From: Clostridiales bacterium
GTDB taxonomy: Bacteria; Bacillota; Clostridia; Saccharofermentanales; Saccharofermentanaceae
Direction of reading: 5' to 3'
NCBI GenBank assembly: GCA_017958365.1
Contig: JAGDCV010000093.1
Span: 1-61,860 of the forward strand
DNA: 61,860 nucleotides
The notes under the pieces were generated by a model. It was given only the letters and a program-made list of their open reading frames with translations, was not told where the DNA came from and did not search any database. Made by a program: the position numbers and the translations under genes. This document shows positions 7,812-17,583 of the stretch, one piece after another (positions within the stretch are counted from its first letter, which is position 1; every line of letters starts with the position of its first letter).

Positions 7812-8555
7812 ATGACAAGACTCTTTATGGAAGATATTAAGGCCGGGAGCGGTGTTATTACGCTCGGTCCCGACGACTCGCATTATGTTGCCCAGGTTCT
7901 CCGCATGAAGCGAGGAGAGGAGCTTATCGTAGTTTTGAAGGACCGCATTGAGGCTTTGTGCGAAGTTGATTCCGTCAGCAAGAATGAAGTTACTCTTAAA
8001 GTTAAGGAAACGGCTCCCAATTCATCGGAACCTTCTTTTGACATAACTCTCTACCAGTCGGTTTCCAAAGGAGAGAGGATGGAACTTACCATACAAAAAT
8101 GCGTTGAATTGGGTGTTACGAAGGTGGTTCCCGTATTCTCATCGCGCTGCGTGGTCCGTCCTGACGAGCCTAAGAAGCAGAAGTCCAAGACAGAGCGCTG
8201 GCAGAAGATTGCCCTTGAAGCCGCAAGACAGAGCGGAAGAGGCATTATCCCTGAAGTTTCCGAGCCGGTTTCCTTCGATAAGGCTTTGGAACAGGGAAGG
8301 TCTTCTGATATTGCTCTTTTCACATGGGAAGGTGAACATGGCGTTACTTTGAAGAAAGCACTTTCAGGTAAATCCGCGGAGAGCATGAAAGAGATTGCTG
8401 TCTTCATCGGACCCGAGGGCGGATATGACGAAAGTGAAGCCGATAAAGCCCGTGAAAGCGGTGCCGTTGCGGTAACGCTGGGAAAGAGGATATTAAGGAC
8501 TGAGACAGCAGGAGCCGCTGTGCTCGCGATGCTTTTGTTTAACTATGATCTGTAA
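7812..8555 (+). CDS. rsmE: 16S rRNA m3U1498 methyltransferase RsmE
   Basis: SPOUT-fold methyltransferase that modifies U1498 of 16S rRNA in the assembled 30S subunit. At 247 residues it is of normal length. The N-terminal PUA-like domain contains DDSHYVAQVLRMKRGEEL. The C-terminal trefoil-knot domain has FIGPEGGYDESEAD and VTLGKRILRTETAGAAVLAM, the diagnostic SAM-binding loops. It starts 3 bp after the ThiD-like gene and its last 11 bases overlap the next gene. It is normally next to prmA, here separated from it. Confidence 0.96.
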   Translation: MTRLFMEDIKAGSGVITLGPDDSHYVAQVLRMKRGEELIVVLKDRIEALCEVDSVSKNEVTLKVKETAPNSSEPSFDITLYQSVSKGERMELTIQKCVELGVTKVVPVFSSRCVVRPDEPKKQKSKTERWQKIALEAARQSGRGIIPEVSEPVSFDKALEQGRSSDIALFTWEGEHGVTLKKALSGKSAESMKEIAVFIGPEGGYDESEADKARESGAVAVTLGKRILRTETAGAAVLAMLLFNYDL

Positions 8556-9345
8556 GGAAAAGCAGATCCGGTCGGGAAGAGAAGTCCTTATTAATCTTGC
8601 TTTGGAATACCCGCAGCTTTATCTTGAGCCGGGTGATGAGGGGGCAGAACTTTTTCGAGAGGTTTTCTTAAGGCAGAAAGACGTTTCTGACAAGAGCCTT
8701 AAGCACTTTGTCTCAAATGACGGGGACAGGTGCTTCTTCGAGAGTACGCCTGCGGGTGTCGTCAGGATAGTTGAACTTCATGACAGGTCTGACTTCGAGA
8801 CTTTTCTTATGTGTATCGGCAGCAAATGCCGTAAGGTTGAGATTCCCGTTACGCAGGGCGCAGTCTTCTATAAGGGTCACATCTGCCCGGACAGGGTTGA
8901 TGCTCTCATCGTGCTGTCGGCTGGCCCCTATAGCGGAGTACAGGCGAAGGATGCGGGCTTTGATGAAGATGAGTGGATACGGCTGTCCCTTATCATCCGC
9001 ACGGCGCATGAATACACGCATTACGTAATGAGAAGCCTTTATGAAGGTAAGACTGATGCCGTATGGGATGAGCTTGTTGCGGATGCCGCCGGATTGTATG
9101 CGGCATTTGGCCGTTATGATGCACGGCTTGCAAAGCAATTCCTCGGTATAACGGGTGACAGTTTTACGGGTGGAAGACTTGAGAACTATGTAAGTTCGGA
9201 TGAAACGGTTAACGTTCAGGAGCTTACGGCCAGGATATTGCCGGTCATTGATAAATTCGCGCAGATATCAGATGGAAAGCACTACGAAGACTGCTATGAG
9301 TATGCGTGTTCTCTCGAAGACCTGATGGATGAACTGTGGAAATAA
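8545..9345 (+). CDS. Putative metallopeptidase-like protein with HExxH motif
   Basis: A 266-residue soluble protein that I do not recognise by family. It contains a zinc-peptidase signature: IIRTAHEYTHYVMRS (HEYTH at about residues 155-159), followed ~20 residues later by WDELVADAAGLYAAFGRYD. The Glu and Asp of DELVAD are well placed to be the third ligand, as in gluzincins. No signal peptide or transmembrane segment is seen, so it is probably cytosolic. ATG 8545 overlaps the rsmE 3' end by 11 bp, with no clear SD, suggesting translational coupling. The N-terminal ~140 residues hold no motif I can name. Confidence 0.65.
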   Translation: MICKEKQIRSGREVLINLALEYPQLYLEPGDEGAELFREVFLRQKDVSDKSLKHFVSNDGDRCFFESTPAGVVRIVELHDRSDFETFLMCIGSKCRKVEIPVTQGAVFYKGHICPDRVDALIVLSAGPYSGVQAKDAGFDEDEWIRLSLIIRTAHEYTHYVMRSLYEGKTDAVWDELVADAAGLYAAFGRYDARLAKQFLGITGDSFTGGRLENYVSSDETVNVQELTARILPVIDKFAQISDGKHYEDCYEYACSLEDLMDELWK

Positions 9346-9347
9346 GA

Positions 9348-11270
9348 TCAGTTGTCAAAGAGGGCGTAATAACGAAGGTCAAGATACCTGTTAAGAGCAT
9401 CTGACGGTTCGCTGATCTCATGCCACTGTCCGTTTGTCATGTAACCTGCGGCATTTATGACCGGGATCTCATCGCGGATGCTGCGTACATAGTCAAAGTA
9501 GCCGTTTGTCTGAATTCCCGCGGCATCAAGTACATCCAATGCAAGGTAGTTAATGCTCGTGGTGTTGGAATCCCTTTCAAGAAGTGACTGCGGCATATCG
9601 TAGTTGGTCCACAGAAGATATGGAACGATCCACTTATCTCCGCCCGCGTCAAAACTTCCCGGGATGTCGATGTTGGGCTGATGGTCACCGAATACAAGCA
9701 CCGTATATCTCTCATCCTGAATCGAGAGATAGTCGATGAGATATTCAAGTGCCCTGTCACTCTCGTGCATGAGCGAGAGGAATGTGTTGAGTTCAAGTCC
9801 GTAATCTCCGTCGTACGTTACATAATCCGTTAATGGGAAGTTGGGATACTCGTTATTGTATCCGCCGTGATTTTGCATGGTTACGAGGAAATAGAACTGA
9901 TTATTCGTTCCCTCATCAGCCTCTATCCTGGTTATGAGATTCTCGTAGGCGCACATATCCGAGATGTAATCCCTGAATAGATCGCTGTCGTCGTAATCAA
10001 AATCTTCGATAAAGTACATGTTCTCGAATCCTATGAGAGGATAGACTTTATCTCTTGACCATCCGTTCGAGTAACAGGGGTGCATCGCCGTCGTATCGTA
10101 ACCTCTTTCCTGAAGGAAGAAAGGAAGTGAGTAAATGTCCGAGTTGATGTACATGGAGAAGGGTGTGGCACCGTCGGGAAGGCCTGCCGTGGTAATTCCC
10201 GTCAGAAATTCGAACTCCGTATTTGCGGTCCTTCCACCGTAAACGGAAGAGTAGGCATAACCTCTTATCGTATTCTCACTTAATGAGTTAAAGAATGGGG
10301 CCGGCTCCTCGAATTGCTCAAGTACTCCCGAATCAGAATAAATGGAAAGGTCGCTGTAGGACTCATTCATGATAATGATGATATTAGATCTGTCGGAAAC
10401 AGCGGACGGATCTTCGGTGCCTGAGGCTGCCAGGGCAGTCTCAATACCGCTTCTTGAGTATCCCACGGGAGGTCTTACGAACATGGAGTCGAGCATCATG
10501 CCGAAGTTGGTGATGAATCCGTTAAAGTGTGACGGTTCGTCGGCCCAGATCATGATGGTCCTCTTTGATGACAGATAGTGAGTGGTGATAAAAAGGCTTG
10601 AAGTCATTATCAATGCCAAAAGAGCATAGACGATGATCCTCGGAAGGCTCTTGCTTTCCTTCTTGGGTGTCTTGAGCCTGATCATCGCGGTAACAAATAG
10701 ACCGAACGGAACGATTACTGACAGGATGGGGATAAAGACCGGATAGCGGTAGTTGGAAGCAACGTTTATGGCAGTCTCTATGCCGTATATGTCAGAAGGG
10801 ATAAACTCTGCTCCTCGTGTGAGGTAAACGTAGTAATCCGTAACAGAGAGAAGAAGCAAAGGGAAAACGCTTATGAACGAAGCCACTTTCGATGGCACGA
10901 AGAAGGCCCTTAAAATAAGGAAAAAGGCTATTACAAAGATAAATTCAAGAACAAACTTGCTTGCCTCCTCCTTGCAAAGAAGGTAGATGATCGAGAACTG
11001 TCCCACCAGGAAAGGGTGGTTGTAGCTTGTTATGAAATGGTCCGCATAAATAGCAAAAAACGCACTCAGGACGGCAAGGGCAGGGTCGACCACAAAGGAA
11101 TAGACCTGGCTTAAGTCGATCTTCGGGATAAGAAGAAAAGACAGAACGAGATAAACGATAACAAGTTCCGGATAAGTAATCGAAGAGTAGGCGATTCCCC
11201 AAAGCAGGAGCCCTACGACGATAAGATAGTAGATAATATCTTTCTTTTCTTTGCCCAAAGTGATTTTCAT
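9348..11270 (-). CDS. LtaS/alkaline phosphatase-superfamily membrane sulfatase (lipoteichoic acid synthase-like)
   Basis: Polytopic membrane enzyme with an extracellular sulfatase-fold domain, probably transferring or cleaving phosphoglycerol-type groups at the cell surface. The N-terminal ~240 residues contain five or six hydrophobic segments. The outer domain begins with IIIIMNESYSDLS (metal-binding Glu). The nucleophile region is GGRTANTEFEFLTG, with Thr348 matching the LtaS catalytic Thr. Later metal ligands lie in VLVFGDHQPN. Length (640) fits LtaS (~640-650). Whether it makes lipoteichoic acid or modifies another glycan cannot be told. It is convergent with the metallopeptidase-like gene (2 bp apart) and has a leaderless-type promoter. 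Confidence 0.85.
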   Translation of the reverse strand: MKITLGKEKKDIIYYLIVVGLLLWGIAYSSITYPELVIVYLVLSFLLIPKIDLSQVYSFVVDPALAVLSAFFAIYADHFITSYNHPFLVGQFSIIYLLCKEEASKFVLEFIFVIAFFLILRAFFVPSKVASFISVFPLLLLSVTDYYVYLTRGAEFIPSDIYGIETAINVASNYRYPVFIPILSVIVPFGLFVTAMIRLKTPKKESKSLPRIIVYALLALIMTSSLFITTHYLSSKRTIMIWADEPSHFNGFITNFGMMLDSMFVRPPVGYSRSGIETALAASGTEDPSAVSDRSNIIIIMNESYSDLSIYSDSGVLEQFEEPAPFFNSLSENTIRGYAYSSVYGGRTANTEFEFLTGITTAGLPDGATPFSMYINSDIYSLPFFLQERGYDTTAMHPCYSNGWSRDKVYPLIGFENMYFIEDFDYDDSDLFRDYISDMCAYENLITRIEADEGTNNQFYFLVTMQNHGGYNNEYPNFPLTDYVTYDGDYGLELNTFLSLMHESDRALEYLIDYLSIQDERYTVLVFGDHQPNIDIPGSFDAGGDKWIVPYLLWTNYDMPQSLLERDSNTTSINYLALDVLDAAGIQTNGYFDYVRSIRDEIPVINAAGYMTNGQWHEISEPSDALNRYLDLRYYALFDN

Positions 11271-11276
11271 GGGTTA

Positions 11277-11304
11277 ATTATAATAAAAAAAATAAGTATG
11301 TAAA
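11277..11304 (-). promoter_or_regulatory. Leaderless-type promoter of the LtaS-like gene
   Basis: On the minus strand: TTTACA (11299-11304), 16-base spacer, TATAAT (11277-11282), then only six bases to ATG at 11270. Transcription would start at or within a base of the ATG. There is no ribosome binding site in the six bases. Confidence 0.7.
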
Positions 11305-11322
11305 CTATTGGCGCGCACTTAA

Positions 11323-11331
11323 TGATATAAT
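11323..11331 (+). promoter_or_regulatory. Extended -10 promoter of aspS operon
   Basis: TGATATAAT at 11323-11331 is a perfect extended -10 element (TGnTATAAT). No good -35 is seen. The leader is ~45 bases and contains GAAGGAAGGT before ATG 11385, a normal SD arrangement, in contrast to the divergent LtaS-like promoter. Confidence 0.65.
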
Positions 11332-11384
11332 GATGTGTCATTGAAAACGCTTCGGCGATTTTGTTTTGAAGGAAGGTCATTTAT

Positions 11385-13199
11385 ATGTCTGAATCTATTG
11401 CAGATATGAAGCGCACGGATATGTGCGGCACTTTAAGGGAGAAGGATGTCGGAAGAGACGTTACTCTCATGGGATGGTGCCACAAGGCAAGAGACTTAGG
11501 CGGACTCACATTTATCACTCTTCGTGACAGAAGCGGTGAGGTCCAGCTCGTTATCACGCCCGAGAGCGCTGAAGATATACGTACGAAGGCTTCAAAGATC
11601 AGATCCGAGTTCGTTCTCGCTGTTAAGGGTAAGGTCGCTTTAAGATCCGCACCTAACGAGAAGATGCCTACGGGTATGATAGAGGTCAATGTTGAGGACT
11701 TAAGGATCGTTTCCGAGTCTGAGACTCCTCCGTTCTACATCGAGGATGAGGATACAGCCAACGAGTCTTTAAGACTTAAGTACCGTTATCTCGATCTTCG
11801 CCGCCCTATAATGCAGAACAACATGATCCTTCGCCATAAGATAGCGAAGTCTGCACGAGACTACTTTGATGAGAAGGGATTCCTCGAGATCGAGACTCCT
11901 ATGCTCGGTAAGAGTACCCCCGAGGGTGCAAGAGACTATCTTGTTCCTTCAAGAGTTAAGCAGGGTTCATTCTTTGCTTTGCCGCAGTCACCTCAGCTTT
12001 ATAAGCAGCTTTTGATGCTCGCAGGCTATGACCGTTATATGCAGATCGCAAGATGCTTCAGAGATGAGGACTTAAGAGCAGACAGACAGCCTGAGTTCAC
12101 ACAGATGGACCTCGAGATGAGCTTCGTTGACTGCGATGACGTAATGGAAGTTACGGAAGGCTTCGTAGCAAGAGTATTCAAGGAAGTTCTCGACATCGAT
12201 ATCGAGCTTCCCCTTAAGAGGATTCCCTGGATCGAGGCAATGGAGCGTTACGGTTCCGATAAGCCTGACTTAAGATTTGGCATGGAACTTCAGGACATCA
12301 ACGAGTGGGCAAAGACGATCGACTTCGTTGTATTCCAGAATGCGATCGCCGAGGGCGGACTTGTTAAGGCCGTTGTTATCCCGGGCGGAGCAGCATTCTC
12401 CCGTAAGGAGATCGATGCATTGGGCGAAGTATGTAAGACATATAAGGCTAAGGGAATGGCTTGGGTGGTTCCTTCAGAGCAGCCCAGAGGTTCTTTTCTT
12501 AAGTTCCTAAAGCCTGAGGATATTTCTGCCCTGGCAGAGAAGACAGGTGCCACGGCAGATGACCTCATCTGCATCGTAGCCGATAAGTTCAAGGTCGTTC
12601 ACGACAGCTTGGGCCAGCTTCGTATCGCAGCAGCTAACAAGTTGGGACTCATTAAGAAAGATGATTTCAAGCTTTGCTGGGTAACCGAGTTCCCCATGTT
12701 CGAATGGTCGGAGGAAGAGGGAAGGTTCATGGCAATGCATCATCCTTTCACATGTCCCATGGATGAAGATATCGATCACCTGGAGTCAGATCAGGGTAAC
12801 GTAAGATCCAAGGCTTATGACATCGTATTGAACGGTTGTGAGCTCGGAGGCGGTTCCATAAGAATCCACGACCGCGACCTTCAGATGAGGATATTTAAGC
12901 TCCTGGGATTCTCGGAAGAATCAGCTCAGGAACAGTTCGGATTCTTGCTTGATGCATTCAAGTACGGTGTACCTCCTCACGGCGGTCTTGCAATCGGACT
13001 TGACCGATTCGTAATGCTTCTTACGGGTGCAAACTCCATAAGAGAAGTAATCGCTTTCCCGAAGGTTCAGAACTCTTCTGACCTTATGACTGATGCACCG
13101 GCACCGGTTGCCGAGGCTCAGCTCGAAGAACTCGGAATAAAGCACGTTGACGTTTCATCTGTTGAGGATGACGATAACGATAATCTGGTAATGGACTAA
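11385..13199 (+). CDS. aspS: Aspartyl-tRNA synthetase
   Basis: Class II synthetase charging tRNA-Asp. At 604 residues it is the usual bacterial length. The N-terminal OB-fold anticodon-binding domain covers ~1-110 (VTLMGWCHKARDLGGLTFI). The catalytic core shows motif 1 region TPMLGKSTPEGARDYLVPSR, motif 2 ARCFRDEDLRADRQPEFTQ and motif 3 GGLAIGLDRFVMLLTG. The bacterial GAD insertion domain lies between motifs 2 and 3. The C-terminus ends in a short acidic tail (SSVEDDDNDNLVMD). It heads an operon with lepB and lepA, with spacings of 4-9 bp. Discrimination of Asn cannot be judged. Confidence 0.97.
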   Translation: MSESIADMKRTDMCGTLREKDVGRDVTLMGWCHKARDLGGLTFITLRDRSGEVQLVITPESAEDIRTKASKIRSEFVLAVKGKVALRSAPNEKMPTGMIEVNVEDLRIVSESETPPFYIEDEDTANESLRLKYRYLDLRRPIMQNNMILRHKIAKSARDYFDEKGFLEIETPMLGKSTPEGARDYLVPSRVKQGSFFALPQSPQLYKQLLMLAGYDRYMQIARCFRDEDLRADRQPEFTQMDLEMSFVDCDDVMEVTEGFVARVFKEVLDIDIELPLKRIPWIEAMERYGSDKPDLRFGMELQDINEWAKTIDFVVFQNAIAEGGLVKAVVIPGGAAFSRKEIDALGEVCKTYKAKGMAWVVPSEQPRGSFLKFLKPEDISALAEKTGATADDLICIVADKFKVVHDSLGQLRIAAANKLGLIKKDDFKLCWVTEFPMFEWSEEEGRFMAMHHPFTCPMDEDIDHLESDQGNVRSKAYDIVLNGCELGGGSIRIHDRDLQMRIFKLLGFSEESAQEQFGFLLDAFKYGVPPHGGLAIGLDRFVMLLTGANSIREVIAFPKVQNSSDLMTDAPAPVAEAQLEELGIKHVDVSSVEDDDNDNLVMD

Positions 13200-13203
13200 G
13201 TTT

Positions 13204-13824
13204 ATGCATAAGAAAGACAAAAGCACTGATATAGTTGTAACTCCCGAGAACAAGAAGTCGGTTGTAATGGCTTCGATCCTTGACTGGCTCATTACCATCG
13301 CAGTCGGTGTTCTTGTGGGAATACTTCTCGTTGTATTCGTAGTCCAGAAGGACAATGTTTACGGTGATTCGATGCTCCCGACTCTCCAGAGCGGTTATGT
13401 GGTATTCACTCAGAAGATATCCACATACTTCAATCACTACAACAGAGGGGATATAGTTATCCTCGACGGTTCCGGCATGGAAGGTTACAACCATGAGGAA
13501 TATCTTATAAAGAGAATCGTAGGTCTTCCCGGCGATACCATAAGGATCATGGAAGGTCATGTATTCATAAGAGAGCAGGGTGAGTCAACATTCGTAATGC
13601 TTGATGAGCCTTATCTTGAAGAAGGTACATTGACCGAGATGATGAGCTGGGGACTTGAGAAGGGTTATGATGAGGTCGTTCTCGCGGAAGGTCAGTACTA
13701 CTGCCTCGGTGACAACAGACCCGTCAGCAACGACAGCCGTAATCTCGGCCCCTTCTCTGAGGACAGGATAATGGGTGTGGCATTCTTCGTACTCTATCCT
13801 TTCAACGCAATAAGGCCTATATAA
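13204..13824 (+). CDS. lepB: Signal peptidase I
   Basis: Membrane serine protease that removes signal peptides from secreted proteins. 206 residues with one transmembrane helix at ~24-48 and an extracytoplasmic catalytic domain, the Gram-positive layout. The catalytic Ser56 is in YGDSMLPTL and the catalytic Lys103 in EYLIKRIVGLPGD. The late motif GDNRPVSNDSR is also conserved. It starts 4 bp after aspS and lies 9 bp before lepA, so it is part of the same transcript; lepB-lepA pairing is common. Confidence 0.96.
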   Translation: MHKKDKSTDIVVTPENKKSVVMASILDWLITIAVGVLVGILLVVFVVQKDNVYGDSMLPTLQSGYVVFTQKISTYFNHYNRGDIVILDGSGMEGYNHEEYLIKRIVGLPGDTIRIMEGHVFIREQGESTFVMLDEPYLEEGTLTEMMSWGLEKGYDEVVLAEGQYYCLGDNRPVSNDSRNLGPFSEDRIMGVAFFVLYPFNAIRPI

Positions 13825-13833
13825 AAGGTGAAG

Positions 13834-15642
13834 ATGGAAAGACAAGACCTTATTAGAAATTTCTGCATAATTGCTCACATCGATCACGGAAAGTCGACGC
13901 TTGCCGACCGTATCATCGAGCATACGGGCGTAGTTGAGAAGCGTGACATGATGAGCCAGATCCTCGATAACATGGATATCGAGAGAGAGCGCGGCATCAC
14001 GATCAAGTCACAGGCGACGAGGATGCAGTATAAGGCCAAGGACGGCAATACTTATACATTGAACCTGATCGATACTCCCGGTCACGTTGACTTTAACTAT
14101 GAGGTAAGCCGCAGCCTGAAAGCCTGCGACGGTGCGATCCTGATCGTTGATTCCTCACAGGGCGTTGAGGCTCAGACGATGGCGAATGCATACCTTGCCG
14201 TTGATGCCGACCTCGAGATACTTCCGGTAATTAACAAGATCGATCTTCCTGCGGCGCGTCCTGAGGAAGTCCGTAAGGAGATAGAAGACGACATCGGTAT
14301 CGATGCTTCCTATGCTCCTTTGATCTCTGCAAAGAATGACATCGGAATTGATGAGGTTCTTGAGGGTATCGTTAAGTATCTTCCTGCGCCTAAGGACCCT
14401 GAGGATGAGCCTTTCAGGGCTTTGGTAGTCGATTCCAAGTACGATCCTTACAAGGGCGTTATCGCTTCCGTAAGAGTCCGTGCAGGTTCCATCAAGGCAG
14501 GTGAATCCATCCGCATGATGCATACGGGTAAGGAGTTCGCGATAACCGAGCTCGGATACTTTCATCCAGGTCAATATGTTCCTGCCAAGGAACTTCTTGC
14601 AGGCGAAGTAGGATATATCTGTGCTTCCATCAAGTCCGTATCAGACACGGCTCCGGGAGATACGATAACTTCTGCGGCCAACCCCGCAACCGAGCCTCTT
14701 ACGGGCTACAAGGGCATACAGCAGATGGTATTCTGCGGTATCTATCCCGTTGACGGTGCGCGTTACGGTGACTTAAGAGATGCGCTTGAGAAACTCCAGC
14801 TAAATGATGCAGCCCTGTCTTTCCAGGCAGAGACTTCGGCTGCTTTGGGCTTCGGCTTCAGATGCGGATTCTTAGGACTTCTGCACTATGAGGTTATAGA
14901 GGAGAGGCTTGAGCGTGAGTTCAATCTCGACCTTATCTCTACGGCACCTTCCGTTATCTACAAGGTACATAAGATGGACGGCACCGAACTTGAGGTGGAT
15001 AACCCTACCAATATGCCGGATCCGTCTGAGATAGACTACATGGAGGAGCCCATCGTATTTGCCGATATCATCCTGCCCAAGGAGTACGTCGGTAATATCA
15101 TGGAGCTGTGCCAGAACAGGCGCGGTGAATACGTTGACATGAAGTATCTTGACGAGACACGTGTAGTGCTTCGATACAAGATGCCCCTTAACGAGATAAT
15201 CTACGACTTCTTTGATGCATTGAAGTCGCGTACAAGAGGATATGCGTCACTCGACTATGAGATGGCGGACTACCAGCAAAGCAAGCTTGTTAAGCTTGAC
15301 ATACTGCTTAACGGAGACCCTGTCGATGCGCTTTCTTTCATCGTTCACGCCGATAAGGCATACGAGCGCGGAAGGCGAATGGCAGAGAAACTTAAGGAAA
15401 ATATTCCGAGACAGCAGTTCGAAGTACCTATACAGGCGTGCATTGGTGGTAAAATAATTGCCAGGGAGACCATCAAGGCATTTCGAAAAGATGTTACCTC
15501 GAAGTGTTATGGTGGTGATATCTCCCGTAAGAAAAAGCTTCTGGAGAAGCAGAAGGAAGGCAAGAAGAGAATGCGCCAGGTAGGCTCGGTAGAGGTACCG
15601 CAGGAGGCATTCATGAGCGTCCTGAAGCTTGATGAAGAATAA
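13834..15642 (+). CDS. lepA: Elongation factor 4 (LepA) back-translocating GTPase
   Basis: Ribosomal GTPase that remodels stalled or mistranslocated ribosomes. G1 is [13 protein letters not shown], the switch region is [13 protein letters not shown]3 is DTPGHVDF and G4 is NKIDL. Domains II, III, V and the LepA-specific C-terminal domain follow, ending with the basic [18 protein letters not shown] segment. I chose ATG 13834, which puts [18 protein letters not shown] at the usual distance; a GTG at 13828 would add two residues and has no SD. The length of 602 residues is normal. Confidence 0.97.
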   Translation: MERQDLIRNFCIIAHIDHGKSTLADRIIEHTGVVEKRDMMSQILDNMDIERERGITIKSQATRMQYKAKDGNTYTLNLIDTPGHVDFNYEVSRSLKACDGAILIVDSSQGVEAQTMANAYLAVDADLEILPVINKIDLPAARPEEVRKEIEDDIGIDASYAPLISAKNDIGIDEVLEGIVKYLPAPKDPEDEPFRALVVDSKYDPYKGVIASVRVRAGSIKAGESIRMMHTGKEFAITELGYFHPGQYVPAKELLAGEVGYICASIKSVSDTAPGDTITSAANPATEPLTGYKGIQQMVFCGIYPVDGARYGDLRDALEKLQLNDAALSFQAETSAALGFGFRCGFLGLLHYEVIEERLEREFNLDLISTAPSVIYKVHKMDGTELEVDNPTNMPDPSEIDYMEEPIVFADIILPKEYVGNIMELCQNRRGEYVDMKYLDETRVVLRYKMPLNEIIYDFFDALKSRTRGYASLDYEMADYQQSKLVKLDILLNGDPVDALSFIVHADKAYERGRRMAEKLKENIPRQQFEVPIQACIGGKIIARETIKAFRKDVTSKCYGGDISRKKKLLEKQKEGKKRMRQVGSVEVPQEAFMSVLKLDEE

Positions 15643-15661
15643 AAGAAAGAAGGAAAAAGAA

Positions 15662-16087
15662 ATGAAGAAGACGATCATTGCAAGCATCATTCTCGCAGCT
15701 GCTCTGGCAGTTGCAGGCTGCGCTTCCGAGGAAGCACAGGAGACACAGGCTCCCGTTGATCCTCAGACAGCTGTTGTTGAGACACAGGCACCTGCTGCAT
15801 CTGAAGACGCTTTGGCTCCCGTTATCGCAGGTGAAGAGGGACAGGCTGATCCCAATGCTTTCCCTACAGGAATTCCCCTCGATGAGGATTCTTACTCAGA
15901 GTTTGATGAGCCCGTTATGTATGAGGTGCTCGAGGACTGCATCACATGGTCCGGTAACGACGTACAGACATCAGGCGGCGATCTCGTTGCAGGCAGCATC
16001 GTAACAGCTGTTGCTTCTGACGGAAATTATCTTATTCTTGACGATCAGAGAGTAGTTGAGGCTTCTCATCTGCAGATCTTCCAGTAA
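15662..16087 (+). CDS. Small lipoprotein, function unknown
   Basis: 141 residues starting at ATG 15662, preceded by AGAAGGAAAAAGA. The signal peptide MKKTIIASIILAAALAVAGC ends in a good lipobox (AVAGC), so the mature protein should be anchored to the outer face of the membrane. Residues ~21-70 are an acidic, Ala/Gln/Pro-rich spacer. The last ~55 residues (from VLEDCITWSG to HLQIFQ) have alternating hydrophobic residues like a small SH3-type beta barrel, which is tentative. It lies 19 bp after lepA and just before a strong terminator, so it is the last gene of the aspS operon. Confidence 0.85.
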   Translation: MKKTIIASIILAAALAVAGCASEEAQETQAPVDPQTAVVETQAPAASEDALAPVIAGEEGQADPNAFPTGIPLDEDSYSEFDEPVMYEVLEDCITWSGNDVQTSGGDLVAGSIVTAVASDGNYLILDDQRVVEASHLQIFQ

Positions 16088-16108
16088 GATATAAAAAGTC
16101 AAATAAAG

Positions 16109-16137
16109 ACCGGTCCGGAATTCCGGACCGGTTTTTG
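16109..16137 (+). terminator. Rho-independent terminator of the aspS-lepB-lepA operon
   Basis: ACCGGTCCGG (16109-16118) pairs perfectly with CCGGACCGGT (16123-16132) around AATT, followed by TTTTG. It is nearly symmetrical and may also serve the convergent gene at 16161. Confidence 0.92.
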
Positions 16138-16160
16138 ATTGCATAGATATTGATCTATGT

Positions 16161-17546
16161 TCAGATTACTGCCTTGTCGCAGAAGACTCCTTTGACGCCG
16201 GGCTTGCATGTATAAAGCCTTCCGTCTCCGTTACCGTCCTGATCTTCACCTGATGTCGTGATAAAAAGGGTATCGAGGTCTTTGCCGAAGAAGCAGCACG
16301 ATGTGACATTCTCGGCATCAACTCTTATGACGTCAAGAAGTCTGCCGTCTTTATGGCTTCTTGCTTCAATGCGCCTGCCGCCCCAGACGGCGAGCCAGAG
16401 GTTACCGTCAGAGTCGATGCACATGCCGTCAGGAACTCCGTCAGTTACCTCGAATAGTACTCGGCGGTTCGAGATGTCACCGGTAGAAGGATCTCTGTCA
16501 TAGACAAACACGGCGTGTTCCAGTGAATCCGAGAAAAAGAATTTTTTACCGTCAGCGCTCCAGGCCATGCCGTTGGATATCTTTGTATCTTGCTGCTGTA
16601 CTTTGACTTTGCCTTTATGGACGCTGAACAGATTACCGCAGGGCTCGTGGTCGCCTTCCACGGAAGAACCCACGAATATGCGTCCTTCGGGATCTGCCTT
16701 GGCATCGTTTGACCTCTGGTAAGACTCATAGACCCGGCTTAAGTCGATCTTCTTTTTAAGCTTATTGTTCACGCAGGTATATAGTCCGTCGACACCTGCA
16801 AGAATGAGACCAGTGGAATCCTTCATCGGTATGGCGGAACCTATCATCTGTCCTGCATCAAAACATTGTGTCTCGTTGTCCGATTCTTTTGTATAAAGCT
16901 TGCCGTCGATTATGTCGACCCAGGATAATCGGTCGTAACGCTCGTCGTAGAAGGGAGCCTCAGCCAGTCTGTATTTATTGGCGTCGTAAAGCTTGGCGTG
17001 TCTTCCTCCGCCGGACTTCAGCCACTCATCACGCATCAGTCTGTTAACATGGCCGATACGCTTCTCGTTCATGAGCGGCACATCCACTTCATCACTTGTC
17101 CATTGGAACTTGAAGCCGCATTTCTCCTGTACATGACGTGACCTGTCATTGCCGTCATAGTATCCGCACCAGATGGTTTCCTTGTGAAGATCCTCGAAGA
17201 CGTATTCGGTAACGGCTTTAACTGCTTCGGTCATGTATCCTTTGCCCCAGTAGGGGACGCCGAGCCAGAAGCCTAATTCCGTAGACTTCTCGGGGTCATC
17301 GTAAGCTAAGTCGTCGTACTTTAATCCGACGTTTCCGATGACTGTATTCGTATCCTTAATGACTATGGCGAAGTTGTTCGGAGCCGTGAGTACATTCCTG
17401 ATTATGGATAAGCTTTCTTCAACATTCTTATGCGGCGGCCATCCGGAGATCGGGCCTACCCTTGGGTCTTTGCAGTACTCGTAGCAGATTTGTGCATCTG
17501 ATTCTTCCCAATATCGAAGTATAAGTCGATCACTTTCAATTTGCAT
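16161..17546 (-). CDS. GNAT acetyltransferase fused to SMP-30/gluconolactonase-like domain
   Basis: One continuous frame encodes two domains. Residues ~1-185 are a RimJ/RimL-type GNAT acetyltransferase (MQIESDRLILRYWEESDAQ, STELGFWLGVPYWGKGYMTE, RSRHVQEKCGFKFQ). Residues ~190-461 are a six-bladed SMP-30/gluconolactonase-like propeller with metal-site motifs: LAEAPFYDERYDRLSWVDI, SNDAKADPEGRIFVGS, SNGMAWSADGKKFFFSDS and PDGMCIDSDGNLWLAVWGG. I know no standard family with this pairing, so the substrate is unclear. I start at ATG 17546, at the GNAT N-terminus and after a GGGAGA site. A GTG at 17597 in frame lies 7 bases from a TATACT box and could be a leaderless start adding 17 residues. Confidence 0.82.
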   Translation of the reverse strand: MQIESDRLILRYWEESDAQICYEYCKDPRVGPISGWPPHKNVEESLSIIRNVLTAPNNFAIVIKDTNTVIGNVGLKYDDLAYDDPEKSTELGFWLGVPYWGKGYMTEAVKAVTEYVFEDLHKETIWCGYYDGNDRSRHVQEKCGFKFQWTSDEVDVPLMNEKRIGHVNRLMRDEWLKSGGGRHAKLYDANKYRLAEAPFYDERYDRLSWVDIIDGKLYTKESDNETQCFDAGQMIGSAIPMKDSTGLILAGVDGLYTCVNNKLKKKIDLSRVYESYQRSNDAKADPEGRIFVGSSVEGDHEPCGNLFSVHKGKVKVQQQDTKISNGMAWSADGKKFFFSDSLEHAVFVYDRDPSTGDISNRRVLFEVTDGVPDGMCIDSDGNLWLAVWGGRRIEARSHKDGRLLDVIRVDAENVTSCCFFGKDLDTLFITTSGEDQDGNGDGRLYTCKPGVKGVFCDKAVI

Positions 17547-17583
17547 GGCAGCCTGTTCTCCCGTATTCACACTTTGTACTCTT

